Source of the DNA: Ophiostoma sp. CBS 140.51
Lineage: Eukaryota > Ascomycota > Sordariomycetes > Ophiostomatales > Ophiostomataceae
Assembly: GCA_029298735.1 (NCBI GenBank)
Contig: JANSLP010000113.1
Location: 27,382-91,381, forward strand
Direction: 5' to 3'
DNA length: 64,000 bases
Every line of letters starts with the position of its first letter. Position 1 is the first letter of the stretch. The notes under the pieces are model-generated. The model was not told where the DNA came from. It saw only the letters and a program-made list of their open reading frames with translations, and searched no databases. Positions 49,801 through 63,950 of the stretch are shown in pieces. The translations under genes and the position numbers were made by a program.

Positions 49801-52278
49801 AGGCCGTGAGACCAAATTAAAGATAGGAGGTTCAAGGGAAGGTCGAGGAAAGAAGAGAAAAAACCAGACGAGAAAGTGGAGCCCGGCGGATAGCCATGTG
49901 GACATCGGGGGTGTGAACATTCAACGTCCCTTCCTTCCACATTCACGCCACGAAGCCACGCACGCTTTCCAAAGACGCCGGCGCCTGTAGTCTCCGTCCC
50001 CTCCGACCTACCATCGGAGTGGAGGCCAAAGAGAGTAAAGTGGACGTTGAACTTTTGAAGGAGGAAGAGCAAGAAAGCGTCACTCTAATTTTACTTTGTA
50101 CTATTCACTTATTTCGCCATCGCTGGTCCATCTAGATTTGAAAAAGGAAGATCTGCAACCGACAGAGAAAGAGACCCGGCCGAGAAAACAAAACAGCCGC
50201 TTTGCCTTTTTGCTGTGGGCATCCTCCTCCTACTTGGCAGTGCTTGTGAATACTATCCGCACAGGGTTTTTCGGGGTCTCCATACGGACAAGGGCGGTGC
50301 TTGTTTGTTAGTTATTTTTGACCCTTTTTTCACTCATTAATTTCAAGATCTATTTTCATCAAGCTTCTTCACCCCGATCCTCCCCGATAGGGCTGCGTCT
50401 TGAAGGAATCGGTTGAAAAGAACTCGTGGATAATGAAGAGCCAGTCATCGGTCTGCAAGTCATTTCAGAATAGCTTTGTAAACAAGGAAATAAGATGGAT
50501 GAATAATACAGTACACTCGAACGGGTTATCCGATGAGAACTGTATACTAGACTTCAGAACGACTGCCGGTTCGTCAGATCAGTCGAAACAAAACATCTCT
50601 CATCCATAGGCGGAACTCCCGAGAGACATACGCCTCAGGAGAACCTCGCAAGAGCTCGCAAGGCCTCGTTCTTGCACCAAAGAATGATACACACGTAGCT
50701 GCCATCAGCAGTCTTCTGATTCGAGATGTTTCTTGTTGACAACTGTTTCCATGTTTCGTCTTAAATGGGTGCATGAAAATAGAAACAACATACACATACA
50801 CAAACAAACCGGGAACATGGTCGTCAGTCAACAGACAATGGAGAATTCAAGATGGACATCATTGAACGTCAATGGGAAACACCATGTGTAAATCCACAAA
50901 TCGGAGATGGACAATTTTTGTCGAGTCTTGTTTTATTTATATCATCTTTGGACGTTGTTTGAAACATCATCAGCCACTGACATAGCGTGCGACACACACC
51001 TGGTGTCCACGCGACCTACGGCCCAGTCGGAGAAATAGAGTTGTGTAGTCTGCCTCGTCTGCCTCGATCTACACGAAACACGGTAGCGAAGAATGTGAAG
51101 GGGAAGCAAAACAAAAGACACATGACGCCGTGTGGCTTGCGGACGGTAGTTGGGGCATGTCGGGGGACACGTCAAGATAGATGAACGGCGAGGAAGTGCG
51201 AGTCAAAAGAGTCAAAAGAAGGGAGAAGCGTCGTCGCAGACCGAGTTGCAGAATCTGTTGTGCGACCCAGCGGTTTGGCCTGTGCAAGTGGACAGGTGCA
51301 TGCGCGCACTCTATGTAAAGAAGGGGAATACAAAGAGCATGCATGGCTGCACTGCGGCCTGTTGCGTCATCTCGAAGAGTAAGAGGAGGGCGAAGGAGCG
51401 ATTGATATGGGAGATGGGAGATGAAAAACAACCGCGTCCGCCATAGCCGGCATCGTGCACCTCGACAAACTGACCGCTCTGCGCTAACTCGGGATGCCTC
51501 GTTTTTCCTCTACTCGATTGTCATTGTTTTCTCGCCGTTTGTTTGTACTCACCACTTGATACAAGCATCTCTATTAGCGACACCAACGTGTACATTCTGT
51601 GTTGACCCTGCATTGCCTCGACGACATCAAGGTTATGGATAGAGTGAATGTAAAACAACACTGCCTGGACTGTGTCTTCTACGTCTTGTCTCTCCGCTTT
51701 TCTTTCTTCCGCACTTTGACTCGACGGTTGCGAACACCGGGAAGTACATACTCTCTTCCGATTCATCGGCAATCGAGACATGCGGCTGTTTTCCCACTCA
51801 TCTTCTACTGTTATATTGGCTCTGTTTTGATGCCACGAGTCGCACTTTTCGGGAAAATGCCGTCACACAGAGTCCGACAGGGTGGTGTGTGAGAGAGTTT
51901 GCAGCCCTGTGAGGTTGTGCAGTCATCTACCAGTATCGAATTGTATATTTAGCTTCTCCGTCTTCAACCTCTCCAAGTTGTCATCTTCCCCGTCACAGGT
52001 AAATTTCAAACATGCGCCTTGGACGCATGCACCTCTGCCGAGGCATGTTGCCGTGATAACGTCTTGTTATGTGTGTGTTTTGTGTTGCCATGTTTGTGTG
52101 TGTGACCTGAGCCCACTAAACTGATTAAAAATATATATGCAGAGTAAACACAGTCAGAAAGCACCTCCAGCTGAGATGGAACACGCAGAGCTGACAATAC
52201 TACATTCTTTGGACAACACTTTGTTCACCGTTCGTTCGTTTATTTTGATCTTTATGTGTTGCTATATTTTATTCATTA
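46883..52278. other. Gene-poor DNA, second desert, centre-left
   Basis: No supported gene in about 5.4 kb. Base composition alternates between C/T-rich and A/G-rich blocks over hundreds of bases. Open frames up to 157 codons (for example 48303-48776 on the minus strand) have no recognisable domain. No tRNA-like structure was found. Confidence 0.45.
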
Positions 52279-52293
52279 TTTTTTTTTTTTTTT
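52279..52293 (+). repeat. Homopolymer T15
   Basis: A run of fifteen T residues on the + strand, which is simple sequence. Confidence 0.8.
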
Positions 52294-55200
52294 CATTCAA
52301 AGATACACCGTAAAACGACAACTTCCATAACAAAGATGATATTCACAAGCACCCTATATTCCAGCTTACGTACGATTGGGAGGCGGAAATGCATATGTGA
52401 CTAATACGGTCGTCCTCACCCTGGTAGTTTTTTGGACCTTAGCTTCCCACGACGTCGCCGATGGCAGTGGAGGCCGTCCAGGCATACAACAGTTCCAGGG
52501 AGGTATCAGGCAGGACAGGGCTCCAGAGTCGATCACGACATGCAGTAATCTGATGAAAGCGACAGACAAAATCGAAAATAATGATAGCTGCACTGGATTG
52601 GCCTTACTTTTTATTTTTGACTTGTCTGTCAAGTCGACTCATACACAGTAGAAAGTCGACAACGTCGACGTCAGGCAACGGCTCATGCAAGGCCCTCACT
52701 TTTTGAATGAGCTTCCTGCAAGCTCTGGCCAATCATTGTGCAAAACGCGGATCTTTTGGTTCTTCTCAACAGCATCCCTGGACCTTGGAGCACCACCATG
52801 AAGACGAAAAAGCATGGCGGATGGTGGACCGTGGCGAGCGTGGGCAAGAGTGAGAGCGTGGAACCATGGGACCACAAAAAAAGGCAGGCTTAGTGCTGAC
52901 AGGTCGTCTTCTTCCTCGCCTCTTTTGCCTTCTCCAAGTGCCTCCAGTCTCCTTTTTTTCTGTCGTTTCCATCGTTTCTTCAGTGGACTCTGGTGGACTT
53001 GTGGACTGACGTTGCATTTTCACTCACTCTTTGCTGTGTTGTCTTGCTGTGTGATTTTGTCTGTTGTCTGGATCCTTGCCCTATGAGGCTCGCTCACTTT
53101 CTCACGCGCTTCCCACTCTCAGCCCTCAACGCGTGGGAATGCGCCCAATGACAAGAAGCAAGGATAGACACGGACACGGAAAACGGGACACGGGGAAACG
53201 GGAAATGGACGTCGGGAAAAGAGAGAACGAGAGCACTGAACAAGAAAGGAGCGAGACGATGAGACCCTACAAGATTGCGTTGAGGCTGCCAGTGAAGAAT
53301 TGCCCGCTGTAAGTACAGGCCACTGCACTCCCCAGACCACGGAATATTCCACTGGTTCCTCACAACTGCATTTCTTAATAATACAAGACCATGCGGACGG
53401 ACAAAAAGCATGCAGGGGAGTCAGGGGAGCCAGGGGAGTCAGGACGTCAGGGGTCCATCCATTTTGTCGACTTCGCCAATCGTAGGGCTGGGTTCACAAA
53501 CCGACAGGCCGATCTGCAACATCCACGGACGGGTGCCTGCATGATGAACAACGGTGACGACGAAGCCGTAAAATGAATGAATAGAAATATCAAGGAAGGG
53601 AAGGCGCTCGTCGGGCAGCAATGGTTGCTGACAAGGACAGGCAATGTTGTGATGAATAAGGTATCTCTTAAAGTCGTCCCTTGCCATGGGTGGCTATGAA
53701 GTGAAGAGGGAGAAGAGGGACAGCAAAACTATGTGCACGGCGTAAGTACACATAGATTCAAATTAAGGATCAAAATATGTGAGAGATGGACAAGCCACAC
53801 GGGTATTGACAAAAATGAAGGAAAACTGTAAAGGCATACGTCACATGAGGCCACACGAAAGGCCATGCAGAGGTCCTGGATAACCATAAGAGACTGTACG
53901 AAGCCACCGGTCCTGAGGTCACAAGATACGATGCAAAGAAAAGGGGCATTTTACAAGGAAAAGGCAACAACAAAGAGTACGGTCCAAGTGGTTGCGGCAA
54001 AGCAGAGTGCGAGCGTGCCAATAGCTTGCGAGTATCATAATGAACGTGACCATGGCTTGGACGCTGCAGCAATATTATTCAAATATATGTAGAGGAGCAA
54101 GACGCAAGAGTACCTGCACCGCTCGCCGTGGTAACGGGACGGTGTCTCTGAGAAGGGCGTCCCTTCATTCAAGGTTAGTGCATCAGTGGCTGTGTAGGAG
54201 CCGTCGTCCAGAGACGGCCCGGTGAACTAGGTGAACTAGGCAGGCAAACATGGACGAAGGAAACCAAGAAACAAAAGAAAGAGAGAACGAGAATGACGAC
54301 TCCTTCCCCGGTGACAAGGTTCCGTGCCGCAGCACTACGTCCAAACAGTTTATTTCTCTCTGGCAGATAGAGTGTCCCATGTAGATGGTAGATACGGGGC
54401 CACTACCTAGGAAAGCTTGGTTGTGGCTTGGTATATTTCATTCAGCATCAACGTTGCCTCTATGCAGGACAAAGTTGCCATGTCTTTATGACCTCGTGGT
54501 AGAGGTTATGACTCTTCATGATACTCAAGTTTACATTCAAACGTAGGACTTGGGCGCGGGGTGATGCTGTTGTAACAGCAAAATCAAAAGTAAATAGACT
54601 ACTGACAGGGTGTGCGCATGTTACAGAATTATTTGCTCGTTAGGACCATGGCCATATTTCCCACGTTTTATTCATTATTTACGAGTCCCTTTTTTTCACA
54701 ATTACATCTTGCTCTGGATCCTTCGCTAGTGTCACGCCAGCCTTATGAGGGATATGCAAAGTCGGTTCCCCCACGATGAGAGGATGAAGGATGAATAGGA
54801 TGGCGATGAGATGGGGGCATGAGGGAGTTTGAAAGATTGAAAATAGAGGGCAGATACACAAGAGGGAAGAGGTACGGCAGACAATGAACATAGGACAAGG
54901 AGGAAGGATAGGGCAGACGGACAGGAGAGGGATGCTGCAGGCGGATGGATGGCTATCGACTCCTTCAGTGGGCATCAATAGTAGTATTGATCGTTGGAGG
55001 ACAAAGAAAATGCAAGAGACTGGCTGCAGAAATCACAAAATAGATACAAATGCTGTATATGATCTGGTCAGACCATCGGCACCGGTCGGCGCGGGTGGTC
55101 AACGGGAGACGAACGGGGAAGAAGAATGGAAGAATAGAAGACAAAGAACAAGAATATGTACCGGTCTGGATGTGGAGACCTGTAAAGCATACAAATCTCC

Positions 55201-57910
55201 GCCTTTTGGTGCTGCCATTCTCGTGGCGTCCTTGTCACTTGTGTGACGGGCGGCGCCTTGTACATGGTGGGGCAGGCCGTTGATGGTAGAGGGCTGTGGT
55301 GGAAAGAGTGACTTGTGAAAAGGCGGAGGAAAGGCGCTGTACAAACCGACAAACCATGACGGTTGAACACAGTCAACACGGTTCACTGTCAACAACAAAA
55401 AAAAGAAACAAGCTAATGCAAGGAACGAGTGTCTCTTTATATGGAAAACAAACGTCGAACAAGAAATGGATACGATGAGCCGCCGAGTCGACTGCTCAGC
55501 CTGGCGGGAGGAAAGGGTCGACAGAAGACAATAATAAAATATGATAATCCTGTAAAAGAACACGGGACAAGGCGACAATCTCGCCGAGCAAACGGTACAC
55601 CACTTTGTTCATATACTGTCTGCAAACTGGCTGCACACATGCACACGTACTCCCACCCGCACTATGGATGTCCCACAGCCCTGTCTCGCACGGTCAAAGC
55701 AATATGCAGTTGGCTCTTATTATCCGCGGTTGGTCTGCTCGCACTCTCTCTCTCAGTATTCTTTTTCAAATACTTATATGAATATTAGGACACATTCTAT
55801 ATACAGTACATCAATACCGTGCTCACGCTCGTTAAGGTTTCCTCTTTTATGTACGGGTCGTCCATTTCGTCCCGTGTGGCTGTTCCCCATTTCCAGCCTT
55901 TCCAACCTTTCCGTCCATCAAGTATGGTTCCAGTTCCAGTTGCAGTTCCGTCTCCATCGTCCTATCTGCCCCAGATTGCATCTCGTCTGTTTTGTCTACC
56001 TCATCCCTACTCGTTCGAGTCCATATGACAGAAAGGTGTGTTGTCGTTGACGTCCTATTGACGTTGTATTTGCTCGCCAGTAGGGTGTCATCATCTCGTC
56101 CAACCCACCACCAACCACAGCCAGGCCGTACCATATGCATACAGAATTCAAATAAGAAATGATCGGCACGCCGTCCGGGATTTTTGATAAATTCCTATTT
56201 TTCGTTTTCTTTTCTGCTCCATACTTCACTTCTGCTCATTATTCATGTATTCCTCCATCCTTGGTGCCTGTCTAAAGCCAAGGCGCGAGTCAACATCCGC
56301 TCGTAAAATAGGAAATACTTGCAAACAACATTGCATTTACTTTTTGTTTATTGTCCATCCTCCCGACGCAAGGCACATGTGGTGGGAGCGGCCCATCTGG
56401 CCATCGCATCCTCCCGGTCGTAATCGCATCGAATCGCATCTAGTCTTCGAGTCTGCCACCCCTTTGTTATCTGTTCTCTTTTGCACTTTGTATGTTTATA
56501 TGTTTACTTTCCTCGGACTAATATGGACTCGGTCCCTCAACAGAACACCCTGCATCCGGCCGCTCCGCTCCGCCACGTTTTTTTGGTGCCGCCTTTTATT
56601 CTCGTTAGATCCTTATTTCCTAGTTGCGACTGGTGATGATCTGCATCTGGGTTTGCTTTTGTGCTGTATTGATTTCATTTCTCACGTCCGCCGTCGACAA
56701 AACTTTCCGAAAAGGCGGGCATCTCACAGTCGACTTTAGCTCAGTATTTTAAATAAAGTATCAAGTCGCGAGCTCTCTGGGTCAGGTTGCTCCGAGCCGT
56801 TTTTCGACGTAACGTAGGCAGGCAAAGCCACAGAAGGTTGCTGTTGCAGTTGCGGTTGCGGTTGGGTAGGGGTACATCCACCGCCTGCTTGTCGTCACTT
56901 TGCCAGATGTACTCAAATCTCACCTCGACTTACAGCTTCCAGGTACAACAGCACTTTTAATAAACAACATCTCGCTCCCGATTCGCCCGTTCGTGTTCGT
57001 CAGCGTCTCTTTTTTAACACCACTCTTCCACGCTTTACTCTTGCCTTCTGCCGCACATTCATCCAGTCGCTGTCCAGGTTCACTGCCCACGCTGCTGACA
57101 TTGTTTCTCACTTTGACAGCCATTGTCATTCACTTCCACTCCCCACACACGTCATTGACCACATGCTTTTTTTTGTTTTACCTTCTACACGTTGTCCACG
57201 TTCTCGACGGACTGTTCATGTTTCCCGCCCACGTTTCAAGCTGCACACTCGCTGCACTCTATCAGTCCTATCACATTCTCTCTCCCGTCGTACAATCGAG
57301 GCTGAGCGATGACGCGCCGAGTGCGTTCTGTGAGAGAGTGGTAAAATAAATAAATCACACAATTAAATTGTGCTTCATTTGAATACACCGTCATCATGAC
57401 AACAGCCGATGTTTATGTTCTTTTTACACTCTTTTCTGGATGGTCACAATCTCTATCATCTGGGCGAGCAGTGAGCTTTACCTCTCCATTGCAACTCTGC
57501 TGATGAACAGGGGACCAGTAAATACCGGAGAGAGGGGAGCTTTCCGTCCGAGTTGCCTGTTGGACAGCTCTGCCCGTCCCCCATCGCGTACCCCGAAAAG
57601 TCACTGCGGCACAAACAGTGAGAGCACTCTAACGTACAATACTCCACTGAGAGATGCAACACAAAAATGGAGAGCTCTACTACTCCTGTGGTGCTCGGTT
57701 CGGAGCTGTTGCCTTGTCTCTTCTTGGCATTTGGACCCCAACTTTTAATTATTCGCACTATCTTGATTTTATTTCTTGTTGTTTCGCGCGCGCTGTCTCG
57801 ATTCTTCTGCTCGTGATAGTTTAGACAATGCGTCGTTTTTTGGCCCCCACGGCCCCTTCGCCAAAGTTTACAACGGTCAATATGCCCTTGGCGATGCAGT
57901 GACCATGTGT
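52294..57910. other. Gene-poor DNA, second desert, centre
   Basis: No supported gene. Contains a degenerate 9-nt repeat at 53413-53455. Overlapping open frames of 100-165 codons occur on both strands, but none shows a domain, signal peptide with mature part, or typical start context. Confidence 0.45.
53413..53455 (+). repeat. Degenerate tandem repeat, unit CAGGGGAGT
   Basis: Three near-perfect 9-nt copies followed by two decayed ones (CAGGACGT and CAGGGGTCC). Confidence 0.75.
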
Positions 57911-57940
57911 TTTTGAGTGTTTTTGAGTGTTTTCGAGTGT
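57911..57940 (+). repeat. 10-nt tandem repeat, TTTTGAGTGT
   Basis: Three copies, the third with one substitution. A near-identical unit recurs at 63931-63950. Confidence 0.8.
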
Positions 57941-60718
57941 CTCTTTCAGTTCAGCCTTGACAGCCAGGATAAACGGGGCGGAGATGAAGCGAAATGTTGC
58001 AACCGTCACGGAAACCAACATCGAGCATTGTGCATTCGGCGATGTTGTGTCAGTGTCAACTGAACGTCGATGATCGACAGTCAACCAACAACGTGCGTGC
58101 TGTCAACATCCCGAATCTACCGAATCAACCGAGCTCTGTGGTGCCATCTTCTGTTCAGTTGCTTCTTATTTTGCTCGTTCTCGGTGCTCTTCTTTTCATT
58201 TGCTACTTTGCTCCATCTCGCTTCTTGTTATTGTTTTTGGCCCCCAAAAGCGGCAATTTAGTGGCAGGCAACACTAATACGACATCCACGTATTGTCCGT
58301 TTATCGTGAGTGTTTTAACAGTGTTCAAAGAGGTGTTTCCTTCTTCTCTTCCTCGCCAGTTCGGCTCTTTTGCTGTTCATGGCTGTCTCTTAATTGTAGC
58401 TATTGCAAATTTGAAAAGTATCTGTAGTTTTTGCTGTTCTATTTTTTATTTCTTTGAGAAGTCTCATAAATAATCTAAAAAAGTCTCCCCAAAAAACCAC
58501 TCAAAAAATAAGTTCAATAAAAATACGGATTAATAATTCGAAAATTCTTGGAGAACTGTGAGAATAATCTTTTTCAACTTATTTTTATTCAAAAAGCTTC
58601 TCACCTCATCCAAAGTCTCCATCTCACGTCCCAGATAATGAATGTCCAGGTTTGGATGTATCTTTGCTGACTTCCCCTTCGTCCCTTTCCGCCCTTCTTT
58701 AACCGAACAAGACCGGCCAGCCTCCCCACCTTGAATTGAACTTCCCAACGCCCGCCCGCAATTTCCCACAAAAACCTGCAAGGCAAATGCAACAGCATGC
58801 AACCAAGCATATGCAGCTAGGGGCGTCGGGGCCTTGCGCTTGCTGGCTTGCTACTGGCGCTGCAGGCGTGCACTGGCTGCATGAAATCGATTCTTCAGAG
58901 GGGCAGCCACACAGTTGGGGTCTTTTTTGTCGACCCCGCCCCCCCGCTCTTTCTTCGGGTCGCGTCTGTTAAGTTGACCGCAACTCTTGTGGTGTGTCCT
59001 CGCCTGTTTCGCAGCAGTTTGTGTGCAGAGAAGTCGGGGAAATGGTTCACTCTTGAAAACGAGGGTCGTCTCATCACAGAAAAACAGCTCGTTCACATTG
59101 AGTCTAGAACCGTACTTTGTATGCAGACTCCAAAAAACCAATACAGCGGCCCAAGGAAATCCCGTACTAGTGTCGTCGTCTTGCTTGACTGTTTTTGTTT
59201 TTGTTTTTGTTTTATTTTTATCTCTTCACACATCTCATCACTCGGAGAGTTGTTTGTGTGGTGCCCGCCTTTTCGGTGTGAGACGGTGTTTCCTTTCTGC
59301 AGATGCTCTCCATTTTTTATGTCTTCTTTTGTTGCCTCGTATTTTGAATATCATTATTTTATTTTGCTTTATTTTCAATGCTCATGTTTACGTATACTTC
59401 CCTCACCCGTCATGTTCCCGTTCCGCAACGAACGATATTTGCGGACGAGGCTTGCGGGAAGTTGAAAATACTTGAAAATACCGCTGCCATGTGCCCTCAC
59501 TGAACCGTGCACTTGCACATATTTTTTCTGGAGGCAGGCCGGCAGAATTCCCATTAACGGCAGAGAATCCGAACTGGCCAATAGGCACGCCTTGTTTACT
59601 TGTCCCTGGTATTGCTGTGCCCCGCCAAAGCGTTCTATGTTGATGCCCTACTGTTGCAGAGTCTTTGATTTTATTTTGTTCTAAAACTGGAAGTCACGAA
59701 ATTCAAAGTCAAAACTGTGATTGAAGATTGGTTTTCAAAGACACTTTGTTTGCCCGCATGAATTCATGATCAACATCAGCCACTTTTGGGAGAAACAAAA
59801 GTTCAGACGGTCGAAAATAGCCAAGAAAGCCTTGCCCCTTCCAGGCGAGTCAGGGCAGTGCTCAGTGGTCAAACACTTTTACACAAAAACGGCCGCCAAA
59901 TGGCCGCCAGAGGATGACCAGGTCGACCCAGGTGTGGCCTCTCCAGCCACAGTCAATGACCGGCCAGGAAGGTGAACATAGAAGATGAAAGAAAGTGGCA
60001 GCAAAGCGTTGGCTCTGGGTTCCCCAAAGGCTATTTCCTCTCGCCCAGCCACACTACAACCGCCCACAATCTCCCAGCCTTGCCGCTGCAAAGCATAGCC
60101 ATTGGCTGCCCACGGTGCTGCCGTACTTTTTGTTGCTGTCTGTCACTGGCATGCTCGTGTTCTTCTCTGTATCTGCCTCGATATCTTGGTAGATCATGCA
60201 AACATGCACACAACAGAAAGTGCACCTGACGAGCCATGTGTTTACGAGCCGTACAAACCGTATTGGCTGAAAGCATGAAGCTCGCTTGCTTGTTGCTTCT
60301 TCCACGGCTACATTTGCCGGGTTGCTAAGTCAGTCTGTCTGGATGGCAGCTTTGTAATAGGGCTGTCGTCCTCGGGTTTTCCGTCCCTCCATTGGACGGA
60401 TTAGACGCCAGTCAAGTCAGTGCAGAGGAGAAAAAAAAGAGATATGGAAACGAGAACGAGAAGTAAGAGTAGTAAATCTTGCAGAGGTCGATCGGTTTTT
60501 CATGCTCTGTTAGTTCACAGCTTTCTAAAGCTTGCCTGCTTTCTTTGTTCTGCCCTTTGACCCCTTTAACCCTTTCGTTTCCGTTCTCCGTTCTCCGTCC
60601 TCCGTTCCTGCCACGCCATCCTTTTCCTCTTTTCAACTCGAGCTCCAAATTCACCTGATTCATACATCTCTCATCTCTCATCTCTCATCTATCTCGGTTT
60701 ATTCCCAACGTGGACAAC
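57941..60718. other. Gene-poor DNA, second desert, right-centre
   Basis: No supported gene. From about 60540 to 60715 the + strand becomes a C/T-rich leader-like run with a CATCTCT repeat (60665-60685), directly upstream of a short ORF at 60719. Confidence 0.45.
60665..60685 (+). repeat. 7-nt tandem repeat, CATCTCT
   Basis: Three perfect copies plus a variant, inside the pyrimidine-rich run before ATG 60719. Confidence 0.8.
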
Positions 60719-60883
60719 ATGGGGGGACAAGACGTGGACGGATTTGAGAGGCTCTTGACCTCCGATATGTCCATGTTCTTCGACAGAGAGCCCCTTGACC
60801 CCTGGCCGGCTCTTTCGTATCTTCCGTATATCGTGTGGGGTTTGTGCGAGAGCATGAGAGCACGAGCACACACACACTGGTGA
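60719..60883 (+). CDS. Candidate 54-residue micro-protein
   Basis: An open frame with ATG in good context (gacaacATGG) right after about 170 bp of C/T-rich leader-like DNA, the same architecture seen before the confirmed genes here. The product begins MGGQDVDGFERLL and contains DREPLDPWPALSYLPYIVW; it is not low-complexity, unlike most open frames in this desert. No family is recognised. A GTATAT that could act as a splice donor occurs inside, so this may also be a first exon. Evidence is composition and context only. Confidence 0.3.
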   Translation: MGGQDVDGFERLLTSDMSMFFDREPLDPWPALSYLPYIVWGLCESMRARAHTHW

Positions 60884-62233
60884 GATGAGTAAGGAGGGCA
60901 GGGGGGCTGTGTGAACGTGTGAAAATGTGACAACAGTCACAGTAAACGGCCCACGGGTTTTCCGTTCAGAATATCGTTAGCAGCAGAAAGCAGAAGGACA
61001 CTTTTGCGCACCAGCAGTGGCGCCCGTTTTCATTACAACAAAGGAATTGAAAGCCGCCTGAAGAAGAATGAGACGCGACAGGGCCATCAGAAAAAAAAAG
61101 TCACTAGACAGGGGAAAAAGAGGAGACACTACTGTTAGCTGTCCAACGGTGCGCTTGTCCTGTTATTGATGTCGTTAGGGTGTCAAGCAGAAGCAGGGCG
61201 TGCATGTGTTGCAGGCGTGCCACCAGTTAGTGCCACGGAGAAGTCCGTAGCGGTTTAAGAAAGCTGGGGAAAGCCAGCCAAGGGGAGATTATCAGGATGA
61301 CAGGTCAGGGAAACAGAAAACAGCACACTTTCACACACCTGTGGACGGACGAAAGAAAATAGTCACCATCGGAGGAAAACGTTCTTAATCCTCCGACTTT
61401 CGACAGTGCAACGTCTACGTAATCAAGGAGTGAGATGCATTATTCAGAAAGTGGCCGGGCGTTCGGTCGAAGATGATGAGGAGACAAGCAAATTCGCGGT
61501 TAGATAACACGAGCGCTCATCAAAAAGGAACGTGGAAATTGATAGCGGTCGGAGCGTTAGAGTAGGGCTCTGCAGGAACAAGCAGGAACAAGCAAAACAG
61601 AAAAAACGCCTCGCGCCGCCGTGTTGAGTTTTTGGGTTTCTGGCCATGTGGCGTGAGTTTGCAGCAGAGAGAGGCGGGAAGCGCTGAAGAACAGCGGAGT
61701 GGGAGACCAAAAGAAAGTAAGAGAAGAAAATACAGGGGAAAGTGTGGCTTGGCCGAAGGAGCCAGGAACAGCCACGCCGAGATCCAGAACCAGTGGCAAC
61801 CATAGCGCAAGCAAGACCAGAACCAGGAACTCACCAAACTCACCAGGAACCGGTCACAGAACAAAGCTGGCCGCCGGGCAGTCGGCCAGCCAGTCACCGT
61901 GCTCACGTAGCAGTGGACCTGGTCATCATTGTCTCTGGCTCTGGTTCTGTCTCTCCCTGTCTCTCCTTGATGGTCGATGGTCGATGGTCCTTGCCCTCGC
62001 CTGTGTTTTCACAACCGCCCCAATGCGACGCTACTCGCTAACAGCGTCTCATTGACGGCACCCTCCGGCTCTGTCTTTCCTCACCCGGTCCATCTTGCAG
62101 GCACAGTTGAAGTGCTGTCATTGTTCTTCAATTTTTTTCATGTTTTCTCTGCACGTCTTGCCTGCACATATACGAAGTTTTGTCCATGCGCTGCGGCTAT
62201 TCGAAAAGAGCAAAACAGCCGAGAATAAAAGTT

Positions 62234-62248
62234 AAAAAAAAAAAAAAA
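62234..62248 (+). repeat. Homopolymer A15
   Basis: Fifteen A residues in a row on the + strand. Confidence 0.8.
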
Positions 62249-63894
62249 CAGGGTTCACGATCTCGGGAAAGACATCTTGACAGCAGGGTTTAAACGAAAC
62301 CAGCCTTCTCGCCTTCTCGAAAAGCAACGACAGCCATACAAAAGCCAACAAATCTCGGAAACGACGCCGCCCGATGCAGATACTCGTACCGTTTCTATTT
62401 AGTCTGTCCCCGCTGCAAGCTCCGTCCTCCACGCGGCGTGCAGGGGTGGGGAAGGACAAAGACGCAAAAAGACAAAGAACGACGGAAACAACATGGGAAG
62501 GAAGAAAACATCCCGTAGCTTCAGCGCTGCAACGTGTGCGGGAAACGTTCCGTGGAGGGTATGTCAACAACGACGACAAGAGAACGATAACACAGCAAGA
62601 GCAAGGCATCGGGAATCAAGCAGCAATAGGGCTAGGCGAGCGCGGGCCACGGCACTAGAAGAAAATGGAAGCTCGCAACATACGATTCTTTTCAACGTCT
62701 GTGCTAGAAAAAAGTAAAAGTCGAGGTTGGACTAACATGCTTTTCTCATTTTAAAACGGGCGTACTCCGTAGAGCACGCCAATCGGTGAGGCTCAAATGA
62801 TGGTGATGATGGAGTAGAAGTGTAAAAAGTAAAAAAGATTGAGGCTACTGTGTAGAGGCTAAAGCACCGGAAACGACAAAAATATCAAAACATCGCCGTC
62901 GATATCAAAAGACAAGATGACGATGGGGACGATGGAGCCTTGTCAGACCCGATCTGCTTACAAGCGGGGACCTGAGGCGAGGTTTTCGCCCTCTTCACAC
63001 TAATAACAATCAATCTTGCCATGCACTCAGGAGACAAGGAAGACCATGAGCGATCCCTGTAGCCCACGCCCACGATTCCCCACTGTGCTTTCTGAGAGAG
63101 TCCTGGGCAGCGTTCTGCTCCGGGTGCTAGCGAGTCTTTGGGCGGTATTGACGGCGACTGGCCGACAGTGGACTGGACTTGACTTCGACTGAAAGACAAG
63201 GGCAAGACAAAACGATCTGCAGAGCGTGAGACGGGCGCCCTATGGGCAGGGGTCACAATAGCGTGGTCCAAGTCGAAATGGTGTGGGTGTCGAGGTTGGG
63301 TGTGCTAAAATCAACAGGCCAGACCAGGTTATTTTGACTGGCTGGCCCTGGATGGCCCCTGCCGAAGGCAAGGCGGCAAAACGGTCCAGAAACACGCGGG
63401 AAGTTGAAATCCAAGACAAGCTGCTAAAGACAAGTGTGGAAGGCTGCTCGCGGTGTCTGCCCGCTGTAATGACGCAAGCTAGTAGGCCAGCAAGCCGGAC
63501 GCCGGTTGGGCAGTTCCTGTCTATCCTCAGGCGTCAATGACTTTCAGCGACCTCCCAACCCCCCCATGCCCTGTCAAAAACCGAAGCTCGAGCCATCGGG
63601 GACTCGTGCAAAACATGGGCTTGTTCACTAGAGGTGGCGGGAGATAGCGGGCGAAATATGGCGGACAGAGTCCGACTTTTTGCCTGTTCTGTCTTTGTGA
63701 AGCACTCCTGATGCGGAGAATGTTGGCCGTTTGACGGGCAATATTTAACCGAGAGCTGTTACGTATGGTGTTGATGAGGCAAAGAGGTGCTGAACTGTAT
63801 GTGACAGTCGATGATAGCCTGTGACCGAAGCAGATGAGGAAGGTGGGTTTTTTTGTTTGTTTATTTTTATTTTCTGCTGCAGTTTTACTGAGCG

Positions 63895-63912
63895 TTTTTT
63901 TTTTTTTTTTTT
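63895..63912 (+). repeat. Homopolymer T18
   Basis: Eighteen T residues in a row, the longest homopolymer in the window. Confidence 0.85.
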
Positions 63913-63930
63913 GAGGGCAGGTGCCAGTGT

Positions 63931-63950
63931 CTTTGAGTGTCTTTGAGTGC
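63931..63950 (+). repeat. 10-nt tandem repeat, CTTTGAGTGT
   Basis: Two copies, the second with one change at the last base. The unit matches the one at 57911-57940 except at its first base. Confidence 0.75.
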
